Below are positions 45,022 to 56,388 of a stretch of 64,000 nucleotides of DNA, piece by piece. This stretch comes from Bordetella genomosp. 5. GTDB lineage: Bacteria; Pseudomonadota; Gammaproteobacteria; Burkholderiales; Burkholderiaceae_B. A program made the translations under genes and the position numbers. The notes under the pieces were generated by a model that saw nothing but the letters and a program-made list of their open reading frames with translations, had not been told where the DNA came from and searched no databases. The first letter of the stretch is position 1; each line of letters starts with the position of its first letter. The stretch covers positions 434,001 to 498,000 of the forward strand of contig NZ_NEVN01000001.1 of assembly GCF_002261475.1 (NCBI RefSeq). The letters are read 5' to 3'.

Positions 45022-45297
45022 TCGCATGCCGCGCGCGCGAGGCGAGCGCCGGGCACGCGGGCTGCGAGGCGTGTCGAACCTCACGGTGCGACGCGGCGCA
45101 TGCGAGCGGGAACCTCCCGCCTGCATGTCGCCTCTAATGATGAGATAGCCCCGACAGGGCCGCTACGCAGGGCGCCGTACCGTGTGGTTACACACTGGCC
45201 CACCTTGGTTTCACCCTGTTTCCCGGCAGGAAGTTTCCGGCGTTGGGCCGGGAGTATCATCCAATTAGTGTCGTAGTGTTCCGATCGAGGAGTCTTC
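45022..45297. other. 276-bp spacer with a hairpin and a likely lipoprotein promoter
   Basis: No gene seen. GCGGGA (45106-45111) / TCCCGC (45115-45120) forms a short hairpin that may end the kinase transcript. TTGGGC (45243-45248) with a 17-bp gap to TAGTGT (45266-45271) is a weak promoter candidate for the glycine-zipper lipoprotein. Confidence 0.4.
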
Positions 45298-45801
45298 ATG
45301 AACAATACCCTTACCCCCTCTGCTTCGGTTCCGCGCGCCGGCCGCTGGCTGGCAGTCGCTGCCGTCGTCACCTCGGTGGCGGTGCTTTCGGGCTGCGCGA
45401 ATCCCAGTGCCTCCGCCAATACCTATTCGTATGGCCAGGCGCAGCGTGAGCAGATCGTGCGTACCGGTACCGTCACGGGCGTGCGCCCGATCACCATCCA
45501 GAACGACAAGTCCAGCGGCGGCGGCATGCTCGCCGGTGGCGCGCTGGGTGGCGTCGCGGGCAATGCAATCGGTGGCGGCACCGGCCGTACCATTGCCACC
45601 GTCGGTGGTGTGATCCTGGGTGCGCTCGCCGGCAATGCCGTCGAAAACCAGGTCGGCCGCAGCTCGGGCTATGAAATCACCGTGCGCCTCGACAACGGCG
45701 AAACCCGTGTCGTGGCTCAGGAAGCCGACGTGCCGGTCAGTGTGGGCCAGCGCGTGCAGGTCGTCAGCGGCGCGGGCCCCACGCGCGTCACGCCGCTCTG
45801 A
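45298..45801 (+). CDS. Glycine-zipper 2TM domain outer-membrane lipoprotein (SlyB/Pcp-like)
   Basis: 167 residues. Signal segment WLAVAAVVTSVAVLSGCANP has an LSGC lipobox, so the mature protein starts at Cys. A glycine zipper (GGGMLAGGALGGVAGNAIGGG and GGVILGALAGNAVENQVG) follows, then a strand-rich tail (YEITVRLDNGETRVVAQE). Such proteins are abundant envelope lipoproteins with a structural role. AGGAGT sits upstream of the ATG. A clear terminator follows. Confidence 0.92.
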   Translation: MNNTLTPSASVPRAGRWLAVAAVVTSVAVLSGCANPSASANTYSYGQAQREQIVRTGTVTGVRPITIQNDKSSGGGMLAGGALGGVAGNAIGGGTGRTIATVGGVILGALAGNAVENQVGRSSGYEITVRLDNGETRVVAQEADVPVSVGQRVQVVSGAGPTRVTPL

Positions 45802-45892
45802 TGGCAGGCTGAATTACCGTTTTTTCGGGCATCGCGCGCAGTCGGATGGGCCCCACTGCGGAGTTGGTTTAGCGCCAGCTCCATGCGAGCAA

Positions 45893-45921
45893 ACCCGCGT
45901 CCTTCTGGACGCGGGTTTTTT
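45893..45921. terminator. Bidirectional terminator between lipoprotein and YggT genes
   Basis: ACCCGCGTCC (45893-45902), loop TTCT, GGACGCGGGT (45907-45916), then a T-run to 45921. It can also serve the minus-strand YggT gene, which ends 20 bp away. Confidence 0.88.
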
Positions 45922-45940
45922 CATGGCCGCGAAGCCGAGA

Positions 45941-46510
45941 TCAGAACGGGCCGATCGCCATGGCGCGATAGCTGAGATTGGTGACGACCATCATCAGCAC
46001 CTGCGCGAGGATGAGCACGACCAGCGGCGAGAAGTCGATGGCGGTGCGGGGCAGGACGCGGCGTACCGGGTCCAGCAGCGGCGCGGTCAGCATCTGCAGC
46101 AGGCCCATCAACGGCGAGGCGGGGTTCACCCACGACAGCACGGCCTGGATCAGCGTGAGCCACACGATCAGGTTGAGCGCCCACTTGAGCACCTGAAGCA
46201 CGGCCACCAGCAGCAGCGTGGGAAACAGCGCGCCGATCAGTTGCAGCGGCAGCGTGATCAGAAGGCTGAGAACGAGAAACAGGATGGCGGCAAGCCAGGC
46301 CGCGAAGAGGCTCGCCCATTCGATGCTGTTGCCGGAAGGAATCACGCGGCGCAGCGGCAGCACGAGCCAGTTGGTGCCCTGATAGACAGCCCGCGCCAAC
46401 GGATTGAAGGGCGGCATGCGCACGGCATGGATCCAGGCCCGCAGCACCAGACCGGCGCCGAACAGGGTGAACAGGATGTCGATCAGGAAATTCAGGATTT
46501 GCGCGAGCAT
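45941..46510 (-). CDS. YggT family membrane protein
   Basis: 189 residues from ATG 46510. Two YggT repeats, each with paired hydrophobic helices (ILNFLIDILFTLFGAGLVLR and a second at TLIQAVLSWVNPASPLMGLL), and the characteristic loop LTAPLLDPVRRVLP in the second repeat. An integral inner-membrane protein; homologues are linked to cell-division or osmotic functions but the role is unclear. Confidence 0.9.
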   Translation of the reverse strand: MLAQILNFLIDILFTLFGAGLVLRAWIHAVRMPPFNPLARAVYQGTNWLVLPLRRVIPSGNSIEWASLFAAWLAAILFLVLSLLITLPLQLIGALFPTLLLVAVLQVLKWALNLIVWLTLIQAVLSWVNPASPLMGLLQMLTAPLLDPVRRVLPRTAIDFSPLVVLILAQVLMMVVTNLSYRAMAIGPF

Positions 46511-46619
46511 GGACTCTCTACCGGACTGGGCAAGCGAACATTTTCGCATGCATCAATGTAAAAAGCCGCCTGGCGAGGCCAGGCGGCTGAAGTACTGCTA
46601 GCGCGTAGACGCGTCCGTA

Positions 46620-47267
46620 TTACGGACGGCCACCCGTGGGGAAGGGCCACGACGCGGCGGGGTTCAGCGCGGTCTTGGCACCCGGGGCAGCAGCCGTGGA
46701 GGGCGGCGTTGCGGGCTTCTTCGGGGCAGCCTTCTTGGCAGCAGGCTTCTTTGCAGCAGCCTTCTTGGCAGCCGGCTTCTTCGCAGCGACAGCCTTCTTG
46801 GCAGCAGCAGGCGCCTTCTTGGCAGCAGCAGCCTTCTTGGCCGGAGCCTTCTTGGCGACCGCCTTCTTGGCTACGGCCTTTTTGGCAGGCGCCTTTTTGG
46901 CGACGGCTTTCTTGGCAACGGCCTTCTTGGCGACAGCCTTCTTGGCTACGGCCTTCTTGGCGGGCGCCTTCTTGGCGACGGCCTTCTTGGCGACAGCCTT
47001 CTTGGCAACAGCCTTCTTGGCTACGGCTTTCTTGGCTGCCGGCTTCTTGGCGGCGACCTTCTTGGCGGCCGGTTTCTTGGCGGCTACCTTCTTGGCTGCC
47101 GGCTTCTTGGCGGCGACCTTCTTCACTGCCGGCTTCTTGGCAGCGACCTTCTTCACAGCGACTTTCTTGGCTGCGGCTTTCTTGGCCGGAGCGGCCTTCT
47201 TCACCACCGCCTTCTTGGCTGCGGGTTTCTTAACCGCCTTCTTGGCGGCTTTCTTGGCAGTTGCCAT
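46620..47267 (-). CDS. Histone H1-like DNA-binding protein with AAKK-type repeats
   Basis: 215 residues, composed almost wholly of Lys, Ala, Pro and Val in about thirty pentapeptide units such as KKAVA, KKPAA and KKAPA, ending with a short non-repetitive tail ([14 protein letters not shown]). Resembles the Bordetella histone H1 homologue (BpH1) and eukaryotic H1 tails; it should bind DNA non-specifically and compact the nucleoid. ATG 47267 is preferred over 47273 because AAGGAG is only 1 bp from the latter but 7 bp from the former. Repeat number varies between strains in related species. Confidence 0.93.
   Translation of the reverse strand: MATAKKAAKKAVKKPAAKKAVVKKAAPAKKAAAKKVAVKKVAAKKPAVKKVAAKKPAAKKVAAKKPAAKKVAAKKPAAKKAVAKKAVAKKAVAKKAVAKKAPAKKAVAKKAVAKKAVAKKAVAKKAPAKKAVAKKAVAKKAPAKKAAAAKKAPAAAKKAVAAKKPAAKKAAAKKPAAKKAAPKKPATPPSTAAAPGAKTALNPAASWPFPTGGRP
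46727..47255. repeat. 15-bp period repeat array inside the histone-like gene
   Basis: Degenerate 15-bp units around CTTCTTGGC (plus strand) encode the AAKK-type pentapeptides. Blocks are nearly identical to each other (for example around 46850-47030), so slippage or recombination could change copy number. Confidence 0.85.
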
Positions 47268-47416
47268 GGTCATGCTCCTTAGGTTCAGGGGTCCCAGAAC
47301 TTAAACCCGCGTCATCACCCGCCAACAAGGCGGACAACACCCGGGCTATTCATCGGCGCATGCCACTGTCCCTGACAGGCGACAGCACTTCAGCTTGCGC
47401 TAATGAATTCAGCACA

Positions 47417-47463
47417 GCCATTTGATATGGCCCTCGCCTCGTGCGCGAGCCATCTCAAATGGC
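47417..47463. terminator. Nested hairpin downstream of nrdB
   Basis: GCCATTTGA (47417-47425) pairs with TCAAATGGC (47455-47463); inside, ATGG/CCAT and CTCGC/GCGAG extend the stem around a short loop. No T-run. Either an mRNA 3' structure of nrdB or a protein site. Confidence 0.5.
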
Positions 47464-47465
47464 GA

Positions 47466-47485
47466 CGGTAGGCACATGCCTACCG
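47466..47485. promoter_or_regulatory. Near-perfect 20-bp palindrome CGGTAGGCA-CA-TGCCTACCG
   Basis: Two 9-bp arms with a 2-bp centre, 2 bp from the nested hairpin. As RNA the loop would be too tight without fraying, so a dimeric regulator site is as likely as a hairpin. Confidence 0.45.
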
Positions 47486-47576
47486 CTACGTCCTACGTGT
47501 CCGAACACTGACCGGGGCATCCCATGCTCGCCGTTCGACTGGCCAACAGCCAGCGAGCGGCGAGTACAGAGAGGTC

Positions 47577-48782
47577 TTATTCCCAGCTCAGCGTACCGCC
47601 GGTCTGGTATTCGATCACGCGAGTCTCGAAAAAGTTGCGTTCCTTCTTCAGGTCGATCATTTCCGCCATCCACGGGAAGGGATTTTCTTCCTGGGGGAAC
47701 AGCGGTTCGATGCCGATCTGCTGGCAACGACGATTGGCGATGAAGCGCAGGTAAGACTTGAACATCGGTGCGTTCAGGCCCAACACGCCGCGCGGCATCG
47801 TGTCTTCGGCGTAAGCGTATTCGAGTTCGACCGCTTTTTGGAAGAGTTCACGAATTTCTTCGCGGAACTCCGGCGTCCAAAGGTGCGGGTTCTCGAGCTT
47901 CACGGTGTTGATCAGGTCGATGCCGAAGTTGCAGTGCATGGACTCATCACGAAGGATGTACATGTATTGCTCGGCGGCGCCGGTCATCTTGTTCTGGCGG
48001 CCCAGCGCGAGGATCTGCGTGAAGCCCACATAGAAGAACAGGCCTTCCATCAGGCACGCGAACACGATGAGCGACTTGAGGAGCGTCTGGTCCGCTTCGG
48101 GCGTGCCCGTGCGGAAATCCGGATCGGCAATCGCCTCGATGAACGGGATCAGGAACTCGTCCTTGGCGCGGATCGAGGGGACCTCGTTGTAGGCGTTGAA
48201 GATCTCGGCTTCGTCCAGGTCGAGACTTTCGACGATGTATTGATAAGCGTGGGTGTGGATCGCTTCCTCGAATGCCTGGCGCAGCAGGAACTGGCGGCAT
48301 TCGGGCGCCGTGATGTGGCGATAGGTGCCCAGCACGATGTTGTTGGCCGCGAGCGAGTCGGCGGTCACGAAGAAACCCAGGTTGCGCTTGACGATGCGGC
48401 GCTCGTCCTCGGTGAGCCCGTTGGGGTTCTTCCAGAGGGCGATGTCGCGCGACATGTTGATTTCTTGCGGCATCCAGTGGTTCGCGCACGTGGCCAGGTA
48501 TTTTTCCCAGGCCCACTTGTACTTGAACGGAACCAGCTGGTTGACGTCGGTTTCGCCGTTGATGATGCGCTTGTCGGCGACCCGCACGCGACCGGCGGTG
48601 GCGCCGCTGGTCGAGAGCGAAGCGGCGTGCGACGGCGCGGACGGGGTCGGCAGCGCCGAATCACCGAACACCCCCGTCGCGGCGCGCACGGAGTCGTCTC
48701 CGGACGCGCCCTTACCCGCGCCGGAAGACTCCGGCGATTTCGCGGGTTGCGTGGCGAGGTTGTCGTTGTCCCAATTAAGCAT
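47577..48782 (-). CDS. nrdB: Ribonucleoside-diphosphate reductase, beta subunit (class Ia)
   Basis: 401 residues. After a low-complexity N terminus (~60 residues) the ferritin-like core begins. The metal-ligand and radical region is [16 protein letters not shown], with E-x2-H and Tyr at the radical position, and [14 protein letters not shown] gives later ligands. The C-terminal tail GGTLSWE docks on NrdA. Supplies the tyrosyl radical for deoxynucleotide synthesis. It is 21 bp after nrdA and co-transcribed under NrdR-type control. Confidence 0.95.
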   Translation of the reverse strand: MLNWDNDNLATQPAKSPESSGAGKGASGDDSVRAATGVFGDSALPTPSAPSHAASLSTSGATAGRVRVADKRIINGETDVNQLVPFKYKWAWEKYLATCANHWMPQEINMSRDIALWKNPNGLTEDERRIVKRNLGFFVTADSLAANNIVLGTYRHITAPECRQFLLRQAFEEAIHTHAYQYIVESLDLDEAEIFNAYNEVPSIRAKDEFLIPFIEAIADPDFRTGTPEADQTLLKSLIVFACLMEGLFFYVGFTQILALGRQNKMTGAAEQYMYILRDESMHCNFGIDLINTVKLENPHLWTPEFREEIRELFQKAVELEYAYAEDTMPRGVLGLNAPMFKSYLRFIANRRCQQIGIEPLFPQEENPFPWMAEMIDLKKERNFFETRVIEYQTGGTLSWE

Positions 48783-48803
48783 GATCGAATTCTCCGGTGG
48801 CGG

Positions 48804-51728
<2,925 letters not shown>

Positions 51729-51867
51729 GGAAGCTCCTGTGGGAATGCGAAAAGAATGGATAAGACATGGCCAGTGCCATGCCAGGGTGCTGATGAATTC
51801 GGTATGCGGGGACGCAATGCTGGACGGAAAAAGTTCGACGCGGGGTCGTGGGTCCAGCTAGGAATGA

Positions 51868-51883
51868 CCACTATATGTAGTGT
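51868..51883 (-). promoter_or_regulatory. NrdR box 1 upstream of nrdAB
   Basis: CCACTATATGTAGTGT fits the NrdR consensus acaCwAtATaTwGtgt at nearly all conserved places. NrdR represses ribonucleotide reductase operons when dATP is plentiful. The second box is 31 bp away. Confidence 0.8.
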
Positions 51884-51898
51884 ACCACCCCGCGCGCC

Positions 51899-51914
51899 GC
51901 ACTAATTCTAGTGA
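51899..51914 (-). promoter_or_regulatory. NrdR box 2 upstream of nrdAB
   Basis: GCACTAATTCTAGTGA, the core CACTA-N4-TAGTG matching box 1. The 31-bp offset is close to three helical turns, the known spacing of paired NrdR boxes, so the two should bind on one DNA face. Confidence 0.75.
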
Positions 51915-52030
51915 GGGAGGGGGTTCGCTACAAGACACTCGCGTGACGGGGACCCGATATAGTTGTTACGAAATGCACAGGGCGCGCCCTCACTGGCGCG
52001 CCCCGGTTAGTGACCGCTCAGAATGGCTAT

Positions 52031-55000
52031 TTATGCGCTTCTGCGCACCGGGATGGCGACAAACCCAGGCGTTTCAAAGCTCGTCAGGAGGCGCGCACAT
52101 TCTTCACGATATCGGACGATGGCGGCTTCCTTGACGTGTCCGTATCCACGGACCGATTCAGCAAGGGCAGCGATTGTAGCCGCTTCGCCGATCTTGTCCG
52201 CGGTCAGGCCGTCGACCAGGCGCTGGACCAGCGCGCGGTACTCGTCGATCAGCTGGCGTTCGGTGCGGCGCTCGGCGGTGCGGCCGAACGGATCGGCCCA
52301 GGTGCCCCGCAGCCGCTTGCCGTGCGCCAGCCAGCGCAGGACCGTGCGGGTGCGCGGACCCAGGGCCATCTTGCGCGGCACGCCGGTGTGCGGATCCTTG
52401 CGCGCCAGCAGCGGCGGTGCCATATGGAAGCGCAGCGTGTAGTCGCCCTCGAACTGGGCATCGAGCTGCGCCTGGAAGGCGGGGTCGGAGTACAGCCGGG
52501 CGACCTCGTATTCGTCTTTGTAGGCCATGAACTTATAGAGTCCGCGGGCGACCGCCAGCGCCAGACGCGGGCTGCGCGCCTCGGGCGCGAGTTCGCGCTC
52601 GCGTGCCGCGACGGCGTCGACCACCTCGCGGTAGGCGCGGGCGTAGGCGGCATTCTGGTAGGCGGTCAGGTCGCGTTCGCGGCGCGCCACCACCTGGGCC
52701 AGGGTCTCGGGCACCTGCAGCTTGATGACCTGGGCCTTGGGCGCGAGCATGCCGGCCAGCGCCTCGGGCTCGTGCGCGGCCAGGCGGCCGGCATTGAAGG
52801 CCGCGCGGTTCGACGCCACGGCCACGCCATTGAGCTCGATCGCGCGGTCGAGCGCGGCGTGCGAAAGCGGGACATCGCCGCGCTGCCAGGCGTAACCCAG
52901 CATGAAGATATTGGAGAGGATGCTGTCGCCGAACAGCGCCAGCGCCGCGGCGTGCGCGTCGATGGCGGCCGTCTGCTCGCGGCCGGCGGCGTGCTCGATC
53001 TTGGCCAGCAGCGCCGGGGCGTTGAGCGGTGCATCCGGGTTGCGCGTGAAATCGGACACCGGCGCGACATAGGTATTGACCGTGACGCGGGTGCGGCCGT
53101 GCGCCAGCGCGCCGAGCGAGTCGGGGGCGGTGGCGGCGAGCGGGTCGCACAGGATGGCGGCGTCGGCCTGCTGCCAGTCCAGCCGCACCGGGCCGGGCGC
53201 GGCGTGCGCCGGCGCGAGCCGCAGGTGGCTCACGACCGTGCCGCCCTTCTGGGCCAGGCCGGTCAGGTCGAGCACGCTGGCCGACAGCCCCTGCAGATGC
53301 GCGGCCATCGACACCAGCGCACCGATCGTGATGACGCCGGTGCCGCCCATGCCCGCCACCAGCAGGCGATAAGGAGCGTCGAGTTCGGGCACCAGCGGCA
53401 ACGGCAGCGCCGCGATCCGCGCGGCCAGGCGATCCATGTCGGGTTTGGGGGCGGCGCTCTTCTTGAGCGACCCGCCCATCACCGACACGAAGCTCGGGCA
53501 GAAACCCTCGGCGCAGGAGAAGTCTTTATTGCAACTGGATTGGTCGATCGCGCGTTTGCGGCCGTAGGGCGTTTCGAGCGGCACCACCGACAGGCAGTTG
53601 GATTGCACGCCGCAGTCGCCGCAGCCTTCGCAGACCGCGGCATTGATCAGCATGCGGCGCGCCGGGTCGGGGAACTGGCCCTTCTTGCGGCGACGACGCT
53701 TCTCGGCCGCGCAGGTCTGGTCGTGAATCAGCACGGTCACGCCGGGCGTGGCGCGCAATTCGCGCTGCAGGGCGTCGAGTTCGCGGCGATGGTGCACGGG
53801 CACGCCGGCGAGGTCCACGCCGCGATACTTCTCGGGTTCGTCGCTGGTGACGACGATGCGGGCGACGTTCTCGCCGCGCAGTTGCTGGCAGATCTGCGGC
53901 ACCGAAATCGGACCGTCGACCGGTTGGCCGCCGGTCATCGCGACCGCATCGTTGAAGAGGATCTTGTAGGTGATATTGGTGCCCGCCGCCACCGCCTGGC
54001 GGATCGCCAGGTATCCGGAGTGGTAGTAGGTGCCTTCGCCCATGTTCTGGAACACATGCGGCGTGTCGATGTAGCGCGACAGGCCGATCCAGTCCACGCC
54101 TTCACCGCCCATCTGGGTCAGGCCGCCGGTGTCGCGCTCCATCCAGGCGGCCATGTAATGGCAGCCAACGCCCGAGAGCGCCTGACTGCCCTTGGGCACC
54201 TTGGTGGACGTGCTGTGCGGACAGCCCGAGCAGAAGTAGGGGCGGCGGCGCATGCCGTCGGCTTCGTTGGCCAGCGGCTGCGGACAGGCGAAGGCCTCGC
54301 CGTCGACGTTGGCATGCAGGCCGAGCGTGCGGCCGAGCCACGACGCCAGCGGCGCGGCCAGCTGCGACGGGCGCAACTGGCCGGCGGTGGTGATCAGGGT
54401 TTCGCCATCGAGGCCGGTCTTGCCGCACACCGTGGGCCGGTCCGGCAGGTTGAACAGCATGTCCTTGATCTGCGGCTCCATGACGCCGGCTTTTTCTTCG
54501 ATGACCAGGATATGGGTCAGGCCCTGGGCGAAGGCGAGCAGACGCTCGCGATCCATGGGCCAGACCAGGCCGGGTTTGTAGACGCGCACCGGCGACTGCG
54601 CCGCGTGCACGTCGATGCCCAGGCGCGCCAGCGCCTCGAGCGTGTCGAGCGTGACCTTGCCCGCGGTGACGATGCCCACGCGCGCCTGCGGCGCGGGCGC
54701 GATCAGGCGGTCCAGGCTGTGGGAGCGGGCGAATGCGCGCACGGCGGCGAGGCGGCGGTGCATGCGGGTTTCGATGGCGAGCGACAGGAAGTCGCGCGCG
54801 TTGTACTCGCGCTCGGCGGCTTCGCCATCGTCGGGCATGTCGAAGCGCGCCGGGGGCGCGCTCACATACGACTGCCCGGTTTCGACGGATTCGGAGGTGG
54901 CCTTGAGCGCGACCCAGCTGCCGCTGTAGCGCGACAGGGCCCAGCCCCACAAGGCAAAGGTCTCGTACTCGTCGATCGAGGCCGGGTGAACGATCGGGAT

Positions 55001-55528
55001 CTGCCAGCCGATCAGCGAGGTCTCGCTGGCATGCGGAATCGAGGACGAGACCGCGGTGTGATCGTCGCCCACGACCAGCAGCACGCCGCCGTGGCGCGAG
55101 GCGCCGGCCGCGTTGCCGTGATGCAGGGCATCTCCGGCGCGGTCCACGCCCGGGCCCTTGCCGTACCAGAGCGCGAAGACGCCATCGACCTTGCGGTCTT
55201 CGCGCATGCCGGCCTGCTGCGTGCCCATCACCGCCGTGGCGGCGAGGTCTTCGTTGATGCCGGGCATGAAGGTGACGTCATGGGCGTCGAGCGCCTTCTG
55301 TGCCTTCCACATGGCCATGTCGACGCCACCCAGCGGCGAGCCGCGATAGCCGGAAACGAAGCCCGCGGTGTTGAGCCCGCGCGCGCGGTCGGCGCGGCGC
55401 TGCGCCAGCACCATGCGCACGATCGCCTGGGTGCCGGTGAGAAAGATGCGGCCGCGCTCGCGTACGAGGTTGTCCGAAAGTTGATAGTCGCTGTCGAGAG
55501 AGGGTTCGACTGCCGGGGTGCCGTCCAT
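52031..55528 (-). CDS. Indolepyruvate ferredoxin oxidoreductase family protein (fused alpha/gamma subunits)
   Basis: 1165 residues. The N-terminal part (~1-600) is the thiamine-diphosphate oxidoreductase alpha unit (GYRGSPLGGVDMAMW, VVGDDHTAVSSSIPHASE, YFCSGCPHSTST). A [4Fe-4S] cluster segment follows at ~635 (CEGCGDCGVQSNC). From ~720 the gamma-like domain starts (LVAGMGGTGVITIGALV). It oxidatively decarboxylates aryl-pyruvates from aromatic amino acids to acyl-CoA, with ferredoxin as acceptor. The fused form is usual in aerobic proteobacteria. Divergent from an Lrp-type regulator, which probably controls it. The downstream gap to nrdA is 302 bp. Confidence 0.92.
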   Translation of the reverse strand: MDGTPAVEPSLDSDYQLSDNLVRERGRIFLTGTQAIVRMVLAQRRADRARGLNTAGFVSGYRGSPLGGVDMAMWKAQKALDAHDVTFMPGINEDLAATAVMGTQQAGMREDRKVDGVFALWYGKGPGVDRAGDALHHGNAAGASRHGGVLLVVGDDHTAVSSSIPHASETSLIGWQIPIVHPASIDEYETFALWGWALSRYSGSWVALKATSESVETGQSYVSAPPARFDMPDDGEAAEREYNARDFLSLAIETRMHRRLAAVRAFARSHSLDRLIAPAPQARVGIVTAGKVTLDTLEALARLGIDVHAAQSPVRVYKPGLVWPMDRERLLAFAQGLTHILVIEEKAGVMEPQIKDMLFNLPDRPTVCGKTGLDGETLITTAGQLRPSQLAAPLASWLGRTLGLHANVDGEAFACPQPLANEADGMRRRPYFCSGCPHSTSTKVPKGSQALSGVGCHYMAAWMERDTGGLTQMGGEGVDWIGLSRYIDTPHVFQNMGEGTYYHSGYLAIRQAVAAGTNITYKILFNDAVAMTGGQPVDGPISVPQICQQLRGENVARIVVTSDEPEKYRGVDLAGVPVHHRRELDALQRELRATPGVTVLIHDQTCAAEKRRRRKKGQFPDPARRMLINAAVCEGCGDCGVQSNCLSVVPLETPYGRKRAIDQSSCNKDFSCAEGFCPSFVSVMGGSLKKSAAPKPDMDRLAARIAALPLPLVPELDAPYRLLVAGMGGTGVITIGALVSMAAHLQGLSASVLDLTGLAQKGGTVVSHLRLAPAHAAPGPVRLDWQQADAAILCDPLAATAPDSLGALAHGRTRVTVNTYVAPVSDFTRNPDAPLNAPALLAKIEHAAGREQTAAIDAHAAALALFGDSILSNIFMLGYAWQRGDVPLSHAALDRAIELNGVAVASNRAAFNAGRLAAHEPEALAGMLAPKAQVIKLQVPETLAQVVARRERDLTAYQNAAYARAYREVVDAVAARERELAPEARSPRLALAVARGLYKFMAYKDEYEVARLYSDPAFQAQLDAQFEGDYTLRFHMAPPLLARKDPHTGVPRKMALGPRTRTVLRWLAHGKRLRGTWADPFGRTAERRTERQLIDEYRALVQRLVDGLTADKIGEAATIAALAESVRGYGHVKEAAIVRYREECARLLTSFETPGFVAIPVRRSA

Positions 55529-55582
55529 GCTGCGCGCTCCTTGGGCTTTTAGTCATGATAGGTGCGCAAGCCTCGGCGTTTA

Positions 55583-55613
55583 TTGCGTTATCGGATCGTG
55601 GATTCCCTATAAT
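55583..55613 (+). promoter_or_regulatory. Candidate promoter of the Lrp/AsnC regulator gene
   Basis: A perfect -10 TATAAT (55608-55613) with TTGCGT (55583-55588) 19 bp upstream. An inverted repeat GAACG-TTT-CGTTC (55621-55633) lies at the expected transcription start and may be an autoregulatory operator. Confidence 0.55.
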
Positions 55614-55684
55614 TTGAAATGAACGTTTCGTTCCGGGCGCGTATCTGGCTGAACGCCGTCTGCATATATATAAGAGGAGACATC

Positions 55685-56137
55685 ATGGACAAGACCGACC
55701 TGGGCATTCTGCGGGCCCTGCAGGACGACGGGCGCGCCTCGGCGCAGCAGCTGTCGGAATCGGTGGGCCTGTCGGCCGCACCGGTGTGGCGCAGGGTTAA
55801 GGCCCTCGAGGCCAACGGGGTGATCCAGGGCTACGGCGCGCAGATCGATCGCAGCAAGGTGGGGCTGGGCGCCTGCATGTTCGTGCAGATCAGCCTGGAG
55901 CGGCACGCCGCCACCAACGTCGAGAACTTTGAACGGACAGTGCGCGACGCGCCCGAGGTCGTCGACTGCTACGCGGTCACGGGCGACTCGGATTACCTGC
56001 TGCGCATCCTGGTCGAGAACACCGATGCGTACGACCGATTCATGCATCGCTTTCTGTTCAACCTGCCGGGCATCCGCCAGACGCGCACGATCGTCGCGCT
56101 GCGCGAGATCAAACACGAGGTGAAGCTGCCGCTCTGA
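55685..56137 (+). CDS. Lrp/AsnC family transcriptional regulator
   Basis: 150 residues from ATG 55685 (AGAGGAGA upstream). N-terminal HTH (DLGILRALQDDGRASAQQLSESVGLSAAPVWRRV) of AsnC type and a C-terminal RAM ligand-binding domain (VVDCYAVTGDSDYLLRILVEN, FLFNLPGIRQTRTIVALREIK). Amino acid-sensing octameric regulator. Divergent position to the indolepyruvate oxidoreductase suggests it senses an aromatic amino acid and activates that gene. Confidence 0.93.
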   Translation: MDKTDLGILRALQDDGRASAQQLSESVGLSAAPVWRRVKALEANGVIQGYGAQIDRSKVGLGACMFVQISLERHAATNVENFERTVRDAPEVVDCYAVTGDSDYLLRILVENTDAYDRFMHRFLFNLPGIRQTRTIVALREIKHEVKLPL

Positions 56138-56388
56138 GCTCGCGAACGCCTGCCACGATCGGCACGCGCAGCTCGAAAAATGCTGTCACCAAACTGACGG
56201 GGGCGGTTCGAAAACCGTGTAACCATGCGGGTTCCGAGCCGATTTACAACACTCTGCGCCGCGCCGATGCACCGCCTGCAGAAGCGCATTGATTTGTCTC
56301 ACGCCGCTATTTAGAGTGCGTGCATGCCGCGCATGTGCATTCGAAAAATGCGTGCGGCAGATCGTGCAGGGGTGGTCCCGAGGAAGTC

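Larger units (their letters stand above)
47268..47576. other. 309-bp spacer between nrdB and the histone-like gene, with two hairpins
   Basis: No gene seen. It must hold the promoter of the histone-like gene and the 3' end of nrdAB. Two structured elements sit at 47417-47463 and 47466-47485. The rest, 47281-47410, shows no clear motif to me. Confidence 0.6.
51729..52030. other. 302-bp spacer between the oxidoreductase gene end and nrdA, holding the nrdA promoter region
   Basis: No gene supported. The nrdA ribosome site is the AGGAGCTTCC-type purines just before 51728 on the minus strand. The NrdR boxes lie about 140-186 bp upstream of the start codon. Bases 51920-52030, toward the oxidoreductase stop, show no clear motif. 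Confidence 0.6.

Noticed and set aside
45802-45892. Small RNA or tRNA before the terminator after the lipoprotein gene
   Set aside because: No tRNA arm pattern or separate promoter could be made out; the terminator is explained by the two convergent genes.
46727-47255. CRISPR-like regular repeats
   Set aside because: The 15-bp period is within one coding frame and gives pentapeptides; there are no unique spacers and no cas genes.
46636-47304. Hydrophobic plus-strand frame (Ala/Phe/Leu repeats) opposite the histone-like gene
   Set aside because: It is the antisense of the AAKK repeat array; the minus strand has a proper ribosome site and a known family.
52010-55552. Very long plus-strand open frame opposite the indolepyruvate oxidoreductase
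   Set aside because: It mirrors the oxidoreductase gene almost exactly and shows no motifs; a shadow of high-G+C codon bias.
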